Shown here: one piece after another, positions 31,927-43,507 of the stretch
Layout of the letters: every line of letters starts with the position of its first letter
Numbering within the stretch: position 1 is the stretch's first letter
Assembly: GCA_019188255.1 (NCBI GenBank)
Contig: JAETXT010000006.1
Span: 5,704,001 to 5,768,000 of the forward strand
From: Verticillium longisporum
Lineage: Eukaryota > Ascomycota > Sordariomycetes > Glomerellales > Plectosphaerellaceae
Reading direction: 5' to 3'
Length of the DNA: 64,000 nucleotides
Position numbers and translations under genes: made by a program
Notes under the pieces: model-generated
What the model was told of the DNA's origin: nothing
Databases searched by the model: none
Seen by the model: only the letters and a program-made list of their open reading frames with translations

Positions 31927-33957
31927 ATGCTCTCGGCTGTCCACATTACCCCCAACGCGTCGCATGTCGAATACCTAGATCCAGTTCCAACGTTACTCGA
32001 CCTCCTTTCGAACCACCTGATTCTCGTGCAGACCGCACCTTACCTGTCTGCCTCCACACGCCTGAACCTGGCTTCGGCAAGTCACGACTTCCGCGGGCTT
32101 GTCCTTCACACACCCGGCGTGTTCCGCCATCTCGACCTCACCCATACTCGCGCTGCCCAACTTGACATCGCTCCAGTCGACCGCGGCGGCGAGACCTGGC
32201 GCAACGCCCAACTTGACGAGAATGTGACTGAGGATGAGTACGTGGAACCCGATCCATCTTCTGTCGACAACTGCTTATTGCCCCCTCATAGGTTCTACTC
32301 AGGTCCTTTACGTGGCATCTTCAGCCGCCTCAGCCACCACAACCTCCTCGCCGATGTTCAAACTCTGATCCTCGACACTCTACCCGTGACGTCCGAGCTT
32401 TGCCACGAGCTGATTCTCGATCCATCTTACAACATCCGATTGCTCTCGTTGCGTGGGAGCAAGCATCTCAACGAGCGGCAGCTCTGTCGCACTCTCCAAT
32501 ATGCCTGCCGTCCTACGCGTCCGGAGAATACGCCACGTCTCAAAGCCCTCTACATCTTTGGTGCACCGGACATGGCACACGCTCCTGATGATTGGCATAA
32601 TCGGAAGGGCAGGATGATTTGCCGGGCGCCGCTCGACGAATGGGCTGCCACGCTTGTTGATTGCCGCGGTCTCATTGCCTTTGATGCCCTGCCATGCAAT
32701 GGCCCGCGTCACATCAGCTCACCTGCATATGGCAAGGTTCCTGCCTCCCATCTTGTGACTGCACCAGGTTCGCGGGACTCTCACCCTCAGTGGGCTGTTG
32801 CGACACATGCCGTCCCTGGTTGTGCAGGTTGCGGCGCTGCTCCGGAGGGAGTCACCACTCATGCCGGCACGCCATCCTCACTTCTGCCCCTCTTGGCGCC
32901 GCCACCCCTTCTCTCGTCCTCCGTCAAAGCAGCAACGGTTCCTTGCTCGGCCTCTACGTCCTCCGGCTTCGTTGCAAGATGTGCCGACTGCCTTCGCGAT
33001 CGGTACTGCAACAGTTGCAATAAATGGTGGTGCGAGGAATGTTACATACCACCGACAGCGCCTGCAAGTCCCGGCCCTGTCAACCTTTCCGCCGCCGATG
33101 TGATTATTGTTAGCCCTGAAGGCGATTCTTGGGTCCAGCAACATGAGGACGAAGAGCATCGTACCTCACACGCCAAATCGAAGGTACGGAATGGCATCTG
33201 CAGTGATCTTTGCCTCTCAGAGAACTGAACTCAGTGGCTTCCGCCTGCACATACTGTATGCCCCATATGTACAACAATGTTCTTATCCTTCGGATCCCAT
33301 GGAAATCTGCGCCGTGTTGCATTAGTGTCTCTTCGCTAATAGCCTACAGGGACGCATCATCAAGAGCTGTTGGGAGTGTGGTAATAATGTGAGTCTCACA
33401 CCACACCCAACTGGGTCACGGGAACTGAACAACAAAAGTGCCACGACTGCATTGAGCAGACTCAGCGATTTTGCCGTGGATGCTGCGGTGGTTACTGCAT
33501 CACCCACAACGAAGGATCGACAGCTCATTTTGTAAGTCAACTAAAAGCCCAACAAATTTCCGAAAATCAAGCTGACGTTCTCTAGTGCGACTGTATGCCG
33601 CATCCCGATCCTTCCCAGCGACCTTTTGTGCTGATCAATTTGCAGGGTGTTCCAGCCGCGGGCGCTTTCTCCGCCACCTCTAAGAGATGCTGGAATTCTT
33701 CTCGTAGGCCTCTACTCTGCCAGTGTTTCGTTGCTTTGGTTGCTTCCCTCTGGATCAGTTCGGCGTTTCTCGACCGATCACTCATGATAGCGCAGCGCGT
33801 CTTTCTTCTCGTTTATGGAGCTTTTCCTCTCCCGTCTGTCGTCAGGCGAGGCCAGTCTGCCTCGTCGTTCTGTATGATACCCTCTTTTTGCTGGGCGATC
33901 ACATTGTTGCGTGGCGTCATAGTAATAGATCGCCGATCCCAACTCATTCCTTACTGA
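31927..33957 (+). CDS. F-box-like protein with C-terminal cysteine-rich module
   Basis: Exons 31927-33183, 33350-33388, 33439-33531 and 33586-33957, all in phase 0, give 586 residues if the last exon runs to 33957. Residues about 15-80 have the F-box pattern (LLSNHLILVQTAPYLSASTR, then VFRHLDLT). A leucine-rich-like stretch (VQTLILDTLPVT, IRLLSLRGSKHLNE) may bind substrate. The region around CADCLRDRYCNSCNKWWCEE and the small exons CWECGNN, CHDCIEQTQRFCRGCCGGYC form a zinc-binding-like cluster. F-box proteins recruit targets to SCF ubiquitin ligases. The C-terminus after TAHFCDC is doubtful: relatives usually end soon after a CDWC-like motif, while this frame runs on for over 110 residues of unconvincing sequence. 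Confidence 0.65.
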
Positions 33958-35152
33958 TGCAGTGTCACTCGAATGACAGGAGACTTCTTGTGGGTCACCG
34001 TCAAAATCAGGCAGAGTCGCGTGCCACGATCAAGGCTCGGGAGCTTGCCACATCCACCATCGAGGCAATGTGGTGGGATCGGCTGCTCTACAACTGCATC
34101 GTGATCTTCATTTGGATTCATGTCACCAAGAATGTTTTTGGCCCGAATAATTCAAGTCTTTCTGAGACCGGCTTGGTCAACGTCAGTCTCGTGCCCTGTT
34201 CATTGATCGGGTTGGGCACAGGACAAACCTGGCAAAGCAACACAATCGGCATCGACTATCAGAATGGCTCGAATTGGAGCGCGATATTCACTATGCTTCC
34301 ATCTACTTGGTTCACAGAAGCTGGGCAATATGGGGCTCGTTTGTTGACATCGTCAACGCTGCGATGTGGCCTGGAGCAGCACAAGGACGTGTTTTGGGTA
34401 CTTGATACGATTCACATGGTTGTGAACGCGGCCTTGTTCTACTGAAACTTAAATTCGTTGAACAGCCTGCTGTTGATAGGGCCAAGTATCACGGTATCCT
34501 TGAGTTCGCGAGTTGCCAGTGGTTCATATTGTTTCCTCGGCTGTCCCTGTCGTCTGTGTTGAGATACGAGGCTTGTCCAACCAAGTGCAACACGAAGACG
34601 CAGGGAACATGACGCGGGAACAATGGCTCATCAACAATAACGAGATACCGCAATGCCATTTCCTTGAATAGGCATGCTTTTTCGAATCGACAATCTTGTG
34701 ACAGTAATTTGGATGATGGGAATGTCTGTATTTCCGCATTGTCAAACAGGTTTCCGACTCCTTATGCTCAAGCCAACGAGGCATCAGGCGCTCTTGGGAG
34801 ACAGTGTCGATGCCTACTAGCGCCCGCTCCAGGCTGAACACGTATAATTTCAATGCGAAACGCAATGGTATTCTGCCATTTTGATGCTAAATATCTAATC
34901 ATCAGATCGAGTGACATGGGGTAGTGGCCCTGGCGGATGTCGAAGATACAAAACTTCAACAAGCGATCTCGCGATCAAAAATCCTCGATCTCGATGATGG
35001 CAATCCCGGCTGACTGGCGGTGGACAAAGGTTTCGTCATCCATCAAAGTCAGCGCCTGCTGTGTTCCCCTGAGTGTCGAATTATACTCCCGCGTGAGCAC
35101 AACATGAAGGCATCCCGATAGGCAGCCATGAAGCGGCAGGGTTCGTCGATCG
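33958..35152. other. Intergenic, no gene recognised
   Basis: About 1.2 kb. A frame at 33723-34445 overlaps the preceding gene in another phase and has no recognisable domain. Confidence 0.45.
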
Positions 35153-35162
35153 ATTATAATAT
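35153..35162 (+). promoter_or_regulatory. TATA-like element of the cupin gene
   Basis: ATTATAATAT, about 82 bp upstream of the ATG at 35244. Confidence 0.35.
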
Positions 35163-35243
35163 CATCGAGATTGGCCGCGCATCGTTATGCCGCCTTCCAG
35201 AGCTCTTCAGCAGATGCCAAACAGCCACAAACTTCCGTCCAAC

Positions 35244-35989
35244 ATGCTAAAGATCGCCTCTATCGTTCACGGAATATGCCTCAGCTTGTTGATCGGCATG
35301 GTGGAGGGCATCGACCAAGCCGTCAATCCCACGCTCGTGGGTCGTCTGAAGCTGAGCCCAACCGAGCTTGACAAGATCAAACTTCTCTCTCAAGACAGTG
35401 ATTGGACGTTCGACTACTTCGCAAGCGACTTCCATAATTACTCTCCTGGTGGCGTAGTCAATGCCAATGCAGCAACTTTTCCAGCGACGATCGGCAACGG
35501 CATGACGATGTCTTGGCTGACCCTCGGGCCCTGTGCGATGCTACCGCCGCACTACCATCCTCGGGCGTCAAACTACGTCGTCGCGGTCGAGGGCACCACC
35601 GAGACTTTCATGACGCTGGAGAACGGTGCGCGCCTCGTGCGGACAATCCTGACGCCGGGCAAAATGACCATATTTCCCACAGGCAGCCTGCATACAATGC
35701 AGAACACCGGCAGGTTCCGTAATGTCCTTGATGTGATTCGGGCTAATGTTTACCAGGCTGTGAAAACGCAACGCTCGTCTCCGCTCTGAGCTCCGAGGAT
35801 GCTGGCACGCACAACGTTGCGAACGGGCTGTTTGGGTTGCCATCAGAAATTCTGGCCGCGGCGTTCGGCGACAGTCCACTGGCCACGCAATTCGCGGCCC
35901 TCGCCCAGAATATTCCGGCAGTGGGCACCGGAGCTTCGGAGGGGTCTTCTGAGTGCATGCGAAGGTGCGAGGGTGGCCCGTCCTTTTAA
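35244..35989 (+). CDS. Secreted cupin (spherulin-1/germin-like)
   Basis: 232 residues from exons 35244-35709 and 35757-35989. The start at 35244 gives a clean signal peptide (MLKIASIVHGICLSLLIGMV); earlier in-frame ATGs would precede it with a polar stretch. Cupin motif 1 reads PPHYHPRASNYVVAVEG: the two metal-binding His are present, but Asn stands where Glu is usual. Motif 2 reads FPTGSLHTMQN with its His. The intron falls right after motif 2 and uses a GC..AG border (GCAGGT ... TACCAG, with a GCTAAT branch site). Splicing there gives MQNTGCENATLVSALSSEDAG, as in spherulins. The C-terminus has two further Cys. Fungal members are extracellular and stress- or sporulation-related; no activity is proven. 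It converges on ARP6 (136 bp between stops). Confidence 0.85.
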
Positions 35990-36125
35990 GATGATCTGGC
36001 TGCTGTGATTTCTGCAGGGCAGTGGTTATGTCGTGCTTCGTTATCGTTGATAGACAGATATTCTAGCCCCAATATCAACTTGCAAAAGGTTGGACGTCAT
36101 TTCATGCAACCCAGCTGTGACTCGC

Positions 36126-37523
36126 TCAACATATAGCCGAGCTCGAACCGAACTTTTGAGCGAGCCAACTTCCGCCGTGCTCCTCGTATTCTGCCTTTGT
36201 GACACACATATTGGGCAGATTGTCGTGACGGGCAAGGTTCGCCGCGCCAAGCCAAGTACTGGTGATTGGATCAGCTGGGCGGGCAACACGTACTATGCAG
36301 TCGTCAGGCACCCGCTTCACGAGCTCCTTCTCAAGACGCTGAATGAATCCTTCGAACGAGGCATTCCCACCAACGACAACAATATTGGCCAGCAGGCCTG
36401 GCCAGATTCCAATCGGCAGTTCGTCGAGAGACTGCATAACGAGGTCAGCTAGCCCTGACTGCCAGAGGCCAATGTCGGAGGGGTTGAACAGAAGTTCAGG
36501 CACAGTGAAGCGCTCGTTACGCAAAGTAAGGAGGTCCTCGCTGACGTCACTCGACTGAGCCGCCAGCTTTCTGGCCTTTGTGTGCATGGCAGGGTCATAG
36601 TCACGCACGACTCCTTGTGATCGAGTGTGAAAATCGGGTAGCACGTAGTCCTTGGCAACACCACCTCCTGTCAGATATGACTCTCTCCTCTCGCCACGTG
36701 TACCCTTCCATGTATTTTCCAGATCACTGTCGAAACCGAGAGACACGTAGCAGGCCTTTTCCTTGATCTCGTTGACGATGTAGACGTCGTTTCGCATGTC
36801 GTAGTGGCGGAGGGAGAGAAGGCGAGTAAGGTAGTTCGTTAAGAACTTACCGCCCACGTCGAGGCGGCGAACGGCAGAGTGAAACGGGCGGCCGTGGAGG
36901 AGAGGCAAGACAGTCGTCTGAGAATATCCCGAGTCGATGACGAGGACCAGCTCGGCTGGGGTCGTAGGAACAGTACTTGGATCGCGAGGCGTTTGGAGAA
37001 CAGCCTGTATGTCATGGTAGGCGTTAAAGGCGGGACCTGAGGAAGGGAACGTCAGTGGTGAAAACCCAGAAGCTGCAGCGCACCGACTGACCGATGCCAC
37101 GATAGTAGCTGGCAAAACCATACTCCTCGAAAACGATCTGGTCGGTATTCGACTGAAGCACGGGAAGGGAGTTGGGCTGTTCAGCGAGAAGCAGTCGCGT
37201 TTCGGATGGATCGCATTTCTGTGGAGCTTTGTCGTCGAAGAATTCGCGGTCCCAGATCTCCCTCTGAGCCTCCCAATTGACAATGAAGCCCTTCTCTACC
37301 GGGCGCCTGAATTGAACCTCGCCAAAATCACGACATTGGTCCAGTTCGGACGCGACGTAGAGCTTCCTGGAACGGTCGCGGGCGATGCAGTTGGGGATAA
37401 CGCGTGGTTGTCCCACAGATTCGTCGGTTACGAAACCAGCCTTGATGGTGTAGCCACCGTTGTCTAGAACGAGCGTCTTGACTAACGGCGGGGTCCAGCC
37501 GTGCTTCCCCTTTTGCCCGCCAT
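36126..37523 (-). CDS. ARP6: Actin-related protein 6, one-base frameshift near the start
   Basis: Nuclear actin-like subunit of the SWR1 chromatin-remodelling complex that deposits H2A.Z. Exons 37092-37523 and 36126-37036 (55-bp intron) give about 447 residues once one base is restored. Key stretches are LVLDNGGYTIKAGF (phosphate loop 1), FEEYGFASYYRGIGPAFNAY, LVLVIDSGYSQTTVLPLLHG (loop 2), RRLDVGGKFLTNYL, VYIVNEIKEKACYVS and NIVVVGGNASFEGFIQRLEKEL. A C-terminal tail (VTKAEYEEHGGSWLAQKFG) is typical of Arp6. The ATG at 37523 starts MAGK, then the frame slips at an A4 run (T4, 37511-37514). Five A residues would continue into KGKHGWTPPLVKTLVLDNGG. No alternative in-frame ATG exists between the upstream stop and the exon. 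Confidence 0.9.
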
Positions 37524-39058
37524 TGAAGCGTGGGTAGAGCTTGCAAATGTGCTTGACAGGTGGGAAGGTGCATGTCGCGACGACACAGAGATGTTGCAGT
37601 GGAGGTCATGGTCCAGAATAGCGTTTTTGTGGCACCTGCTAAGGCTCAGGCCCGGCTCGGCCCAGTGTGAGCCGCACCATATCAGCCCAGCCCAGCCCAG
37701 GGAACATGGTGCATGTGCGTGGTGCACCACAAATGGGTGTCCAGAAACAACAGCTCACTCCGCCTTTTGTCTATTTGGATTTTGACGTCTCTGATAGAGA
37801 TCCAGGTCCCTGCGGGCTCGTTGACTTGACAGGAAGTCGTAACCAGAGAAATTGCATTAGCTATGGCAAATTTTCAGACAATTGTTGACCCTCACTCAAG
37901 CAGGGCTCTGCGCCAACAAAAAAGTCTTTGCTTGGGGTCGCTCTCTGACGCGACTTCTCCGTCCATATATGCTTGGGCATGTGCTACATTCAAGTTATGC
38001 GTCATTCTGACATCGTGTTCGTAGCAGCTAACAGAAATCTCGGCGGAACCATTCGCGCGCTGCCGCACTTATTGTGCCATCATTGACGTGGATGTGATGT
38101 GTTGGAGCCGGGGGTGAAGTTGCTCAACTCCGACACAAGGCAGGGATCCCTACAGGACGAGCACCGCATGTCAATCTACAGGCCCGGTAGTCTCGCCACC
38201 CCGCGACCCAGATACTTAGGCCGCTGCGAATCCGAATCCTCCGCACGAGTTGCTAGTAACCTTGAAACAAGACTCAGTCAAGTCTGGCGAGATAAAGGCA
38301 GGATGGGCAGTGGAGAACACAAGCTTCTCTCGTGCACTACCCTCCTTCGACCTGAAAATACCCGGCAAACCCGCTTGAAAACATCACCGCCTGGCCAAAG
38401 CCAAGATTGTGGCTCAACCAATATTGATCGAGGCACTCAGTCCCTCGTTGACTCTGTCAGTAAAGTCTTTCTGATCTGGTCTTGCTCAAGAGCGGCCTCA
38501 ATCCCTACAGCCCACTACCGACTACCTGCCCGACCTGCGAGATACCGTGACAGGTAGATGGAATAACACGACATTGCGATTTTGGGTAGTCATTTAGGCA
38601 TCGCAACTGAAGGTCAAACACGTCTCTTTCTCCGCTTTTTCTGTATGACTACTGACTGCCCAGAGGCTCTCTCCGAGTACTATCATCTCCAGGTAACATT
38701 CCAGGCTTTGGGTTTTCCGCTTCTAGAAGACAAGGTACGTCCGAAAAGTGTGTTCTTAGACTCAACAGCACGTGTACCGAGCAACGTGAGCATTAAGGTC
38801 TCCTTTCATAAACCAGAGCTTATCGTACAGAACTGCTTCGAGGACTTTGGGACTCATACCCAGCCAATGCATTAGACGGCCAACCTGCATGCTCGAACAT
38901 TGCTTTCACAATATTTTCTCTGGCATTTAAGCAAGTTACGGGATTCCACGATATCTCCACGGAAAAGAACTAGACCCCTTGTGTGCGTCTTCAGACGGTT
39001 TCCTCCACGTAAAGTATACGCCTATCCAGATCCTGATGCACCTCCCAGAAGAGCCTTC
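37524..39058. other. Intergenic, no gene recognised
   Basis: About 1.5 kb upstream of ARP6 and downstream of the AA8-AA12 gene. A 152-codon plus-strand frame at 38099-38557 has no hydrophobic core or known motif and looks fortuitous. Confidence 0.45.
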
Positions 39059-41276
39059 TTACGTTTTGATCAACATGAAAAGCTCTCCCTCCGACGGCCG
39101 GTCGCTGCCCACGATCAACCTCGAGTAAGCCCGGTCAAAGGTGATGCCGCAAGGTCGGAAGCATGTGCTACTGGTGCAACTCCCCTCATTTTGACTCCAG
39201 AAGATATCTTTTGCCGCCGTCATGCTCGTGGCTGGCTCCACAGGTTCGTACTGGCCATTAGCCCCACGCCGAAACGCGACCTGCACAACCTTGTAGCCCG
39301 TTGCAACGGGCCGGTTCCAGGAGCCGTGAAAGGTGATGAACATGTTCTCTGTGGCACGGTCGAATGCAGCATCCATTGGCGCAGAATGGGCCTGAAAACT
39401 GAGGCGCGGCGGAACGGAACCGCGACGGGCACAGTCCTCGTCATTGAAGGTCGCGTTGGGAGTGAGAACAAACTGGTCCCCCGTGCGGAATGCCTTGTCA
39501 GTGAACTGGCTGGCTCCGTAGACGCTGTGGCACGTCGGGTAGCCGTACCAGTTGCGGTTCTCCACGGCGGGATCACCAACTATTACGCTGATTAGCTTAC
39601 GCTCATGGCTCGAGGCTGAACGGTGTCTTACGGTAGTTGAGCTCCTCAGAAGGGTTGTCGGCATGGATGTCGTATGACGAGCCACCGACAGTGCGTTGAA
39701 ACTGGTCGGCGCCATTCTCTACCTCCCAAACCCTGGTTGCGTTAGGATAAGTCGCATTCTGGGACATGTCACTTACTGGTTGCCGCCATCAGCGGCGAGT
39801 GCCACACCATTGCGCAGACCATAACCCAGCAGGTACCCCTGCGTGTTGAAGGTGTAGCCGCCTGAAGGCACGTTACGCAGGTCGAATACTTTGACGATGG
39901 CTCGACCCGTTGCGGGGTTGATTGTTGGATGATCGAGATTGTCGAATGACCCCAGTGAAATGACCAGTAGGTGAGGTGTCTGAGGTGGAATCAGGAGAGT
40001 ACGCGAAGGGTGGCCGCCCTGGTTCATGGCCCTAACGACTGTGCGTTCGCCGCTTACAGTTTGGCTGGCGGCATTGTAGCTGTACTCGAAGGCAGTTGTC
40101 ATTGAAGAGACGTAGAGCTTCGTGCCGTCGGCTGTGAGGGAGATACCGTGATTGAGGGCTGGGTTCGAGATGAGAGTTTTACTACCGGAAAGGCACCCAT
40201 CAGAACCAAAGGTGTGGACTGTGACACCGAGACCGGACTGGACAACAAGTAGATTGCCGTTGGAGTCAAGCACGATGCCGCGGGGTGTGCGAAGACCGCC
40301 AGCAATCTTGACGGCTCTCCATCCACTGGCCACCCCAAAGCTCGACCGCCAGGCACTGACACCAGGACATGAGCTCGGGGCAGGAAGAGGTACGACTCCG
40401 GTCTGCGTCGGCCCTGCGACGGTCGAGGTGGTTGTTACGCTGGTCGGAGGCGAGCCAGTACGGGTAACGGTTGTTGTTAGTGTTGTCTGCACATCTGTAG
40501 TCGTGGTTGTGGTCGTGGTTAAGCGAGTTGTCAAGGTTGTCGTCCTGGCTCCCCCTCCACCGCTGCCAGCCCATTGCTCAAAGCCGGCCTGCTTCGCCAG
40601 CGCAAAGTCGTGGTACCAGTGATTGGTGCCCTGATGAATCCCAAACGTCGTTTGTTCCTCCTCAGGGTAGTCGACAGGCACAGTGGAATAGGCATTGGCA
40701 AGATAGTTCTCGCCGTTGGGGTTCAAACTCTCGGGATCGGAGCCCTGGACAGACCAGTAGGTGCAGCCGCGGCAGAGGGCCGTGACTGTGAAATGAGTAG
40801 CGTTGGCCCCAGATCCTGAGAGCAGAGTATGGGTGGTAGCTGGGTACGGCGGAGGGACGGAATAGCCACTGCCAGGATGAGTATCATGTAACAAGGCCGG
40901 ATAGCCAAGCAGACTTACAAGGCCATGCGAGCTGAGATCATGACATCGTTCCCGTTGGGCCATACGATGCTCAAGGGATTGTAGGTCATGCCACCTCCCC
41001 AAGCCAAGCCAGCCCAGCCAATACTGATGGGGGCAGTGATTTGTAGAATGGCGTCGAATGACTGTCCTGGAGCGGCGCTAGTTGGGATGGCAATACCATA
41101 ACGCACGCCAGCGCGATCAGTGTAGCCAGAGAAGGTACGGCCTTGACTATCACGGTAGGTGGTGGTTTGGGCCGTGGCTGCTCGCGTCAGTGACCTGTTG
41201 CTGGCGAGACGACATGTAAACAAGACCTACTAGACCCGGCGAAGGCCGCTGTTGTGAGAATGGACGACCAACGCAT
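39059..41276 (-). CDS. Secreted AA8-AA12 oxidoreductase (haem domain plus PQQ-type sugar dehydrogenase)
   Basis: 672 residues from exons 41231-41276, 40919-41177, 39777-40868, 39632-39732 and 39059-39579; all phases agree. Exon 1 supplies a signal peptide (MRWSSILTTAAFAG). The N-terminal module (about 20-220) resembles the cytochrome domain of cellobiose dehydrogenase (AA8). It has the haem-ligand Met context GGGMTYNPLSIVWPNG, and His candidates in GIHQGTNHWYHDF. A Thr/Gly-rich linker follows (TTTLTTRLTTTTTTTTD). The C-terminal half is a beta-propeller of the sorbosone/glucose dehydrogenase type (AA12): LRTPRGIVLDSNGNLLVV, NHGISLTADGTKLYVSS, HADNPSEELNY, FHGSWNRPVATGYKVV. The founding AA12 enzyme uses PQQ to oxidise pyranoses and also carries a cellulose-binding module; none is seen here. 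Likely role: extracellular electron donor in plant-wall oxidation. Confidence 0.88.
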
Positions 41277-43507
41277 GATGGCAGACCTTGGGAATATTGA
41301 CACGCATTCGGGGACAGGATTCCGACACGGGCGGGACAGGACAGCAGCGCCATTGTACGTTTAATAGTCCTTGCAGAGCGTAGGTCTTGGAGGGCACATA
41401 GGTTGGGCAGGAGCGGAGCGGAGCAGGCATCGGCAATCAACAGAGCGAGACACTGAGCCTGTTGATGGCAAAATGCTCGGAATGGAGACCCAAGGGGGCA
41501 GGCTGATGTGACGATCGAGCAACGAAGATGGTAGCCAAGCCGGCAGAACCTCACTGGAGGTGCCTGCGCCGGCGGCAGGTTTAGCATGGCCTGGGTACAC
41601 GCAATCTATCGGAAAAGCAAAGACTGTGCTAGAGGACGAATTCATAGCATGGTGTCGCAGTGGAAGAAATTCGATATGAAGTAGTTTCGGTCCATTCGCT
41701 TGATTGGGAGGGTAAATAGTTATGCTAGAGGTGATCCAGCCGGGTCACAGCACGCGGGGGTACCAACGGCACCTGGTGAACATGAAGGAGCCACATCGTA
41801 AAGTGGCATTCGACTGATGGAACGCAGATCATTACGAGTGTGACCACCAACGCTGGAAGCTTTAGCCTAATGGATGACGAATATGGGGAGGGTGATTCGA
41901 GGACGCAGTGGGACGGAGGCTGCCCAAATAGGTAGGACGTTCTCAAGATGGGCCACGAGTTCGAGTGAGGTAGTACTGCGATATGATGATAACAGGGGAT
42001 GTACAGAACAAGGAAATCTTATCGTACGCGCGGGGAGTGCTAAGAGGACGCGGGGTAGCCCTGGGATCTGTTTTGAGAGAATGTGTTCTACGATATGCCC
42101 AGCACGTCCAAATTCGCACTCCGGAATGTTAGCAAGGCAAGGAAGCGGAGGAGCAAAGAATGCTGACCAGGTTTCGATGGATCACTAGGACTACGGTTCT
42201 CATGACAATACCTGCAGTGGCCGTCGACGCAGTGCGCCAACGCCGTTGCGCTCAAGAACCAGGATCCCAATCGAAGCACGGGAAGCAGGGCACTGCAGGC
42301 TCAAGTGCCTATAAGGGGGAGACGAGGAGGTGGACACACCGAGGTCACACCTTGATCGATTGTAAGCGGATGGATTGCGGGGAGGGGGGGTCGTAGTGGT
42401 ATGCTCTCTACCGACTACAAGAGGGATTTGCTCGGAGATTTTTCATCACCATGCACGTGATGGTGCTGGTAGGTAGGTAGCAAGAGGCTGCCCTTGAAAA
42501 CGGCTAGATGATGAAAAACGTTCAGGGCATGGCCTGAGACGGCGTCTTCTTGTCAACGAAATGTCGGACACGCCAGTTGCGTGGACCCTTGATCTCCAGC
42601 ACACACACACCTGATTGCCTGGACCAGCCCAGTACCCTTTGCAGCAGACATCGCCTCCTAGGCACCTCTTCTGCGCAGAGCATACTTCACATGGGCGGAG
42701 CCCCCTCTTCATCAAAATTTGGATGAGGGCGTCATCGACTCCCTGCCAGCTCCACCTTTCAACACCACCACGATCGCACGAGAGTAACGAAATGCACCTG
42801 TTACTTCACCGCGCAAGCCACAGCTAGACGTGGCCGGCGCTGAGTGCCTTGTCTGCTACACTCTTTCACGTGGGCAAGTGTCAGGCTGATCATCAATCGC
42901 ATGAGAGCACCATCATCACCTAAGGCCGTCGGTTGGAGAAGTCGTGAAATCCCTTCTCTACCGTCACACACGTAACCTTTCCGGCCAGCCGGTGCAGGTG
43001 CATTGCCTAGATGGTAAGTTTAGGTGTACATTGCACAGACTGAGCCCATATCAGGTGCCTACTTACCTGACTTGTCCCTTGTTCCATGGACCCTCCTTCA
43101 CCTCGATGATAGCGTAAAAGTCGGCCACTTCATCATCGATAATGCCTCACACCAATCTATCTTTGTCTGCCCCTGTTCTGTTTCCAGCCACCTAAGCGCG
43201 AGATCTCTCGGTGTCCTCCATCTCGGGCCCTAGGCCTGTCCTGGCTTGGCGAACTAAAACTAACGCATGCGAATTACGCTGACGTGCTTGATTGCCCCTC
43301 CATCCAGTCGGATCGTCTCGGGCGCATTTTGCGCATCGGTCGCGATACCTTCACTTTGGCGTTGCCGCATTTTTCTCCCGGCCGCCCCTCCTCCAGATTC
43401 TCACAAGTGCCTTTCCTTCCTTTCTCTGCTATTCGTCCATTTTTCTCCTTGATTTTCACGCTCGTTTCTCGGATCTTGTCGGCTGCCTCTCTTCCCGCAA
43501 CAACAAC
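41277..43507. other. Intergenic between divergent genes
   Basis: About 2.2 kb upstream of both the AA8-AA12 gene and the aldo-keto reductase gene. Only short frames. The last 250 bp before 43508 are C/T-rich, a usual leader feature. No repeats were recognised. Confidence 0.5.

Noticed and set aside
35700..35790. Frameshift in the cupin gene
   Set aside because: A GC-AG intron of 47 bp with a branch site restores the frame exactly, so no missing base is needed.
38099..38557. 152-codon frame between ARP6 and the AA8-AA12 gene
   Set aside because: Arg/Ser/Leu-rich without a hydrophobic core or motif; looks like random open sequence.
41178..41276. Frameshift at the 5' end of the AA8-AA12 gene
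   Set aside because: A GTAGGT donor after 41231 joins signal peptide and mature protein in phase; the same donor type is used in the sugar porter gene.
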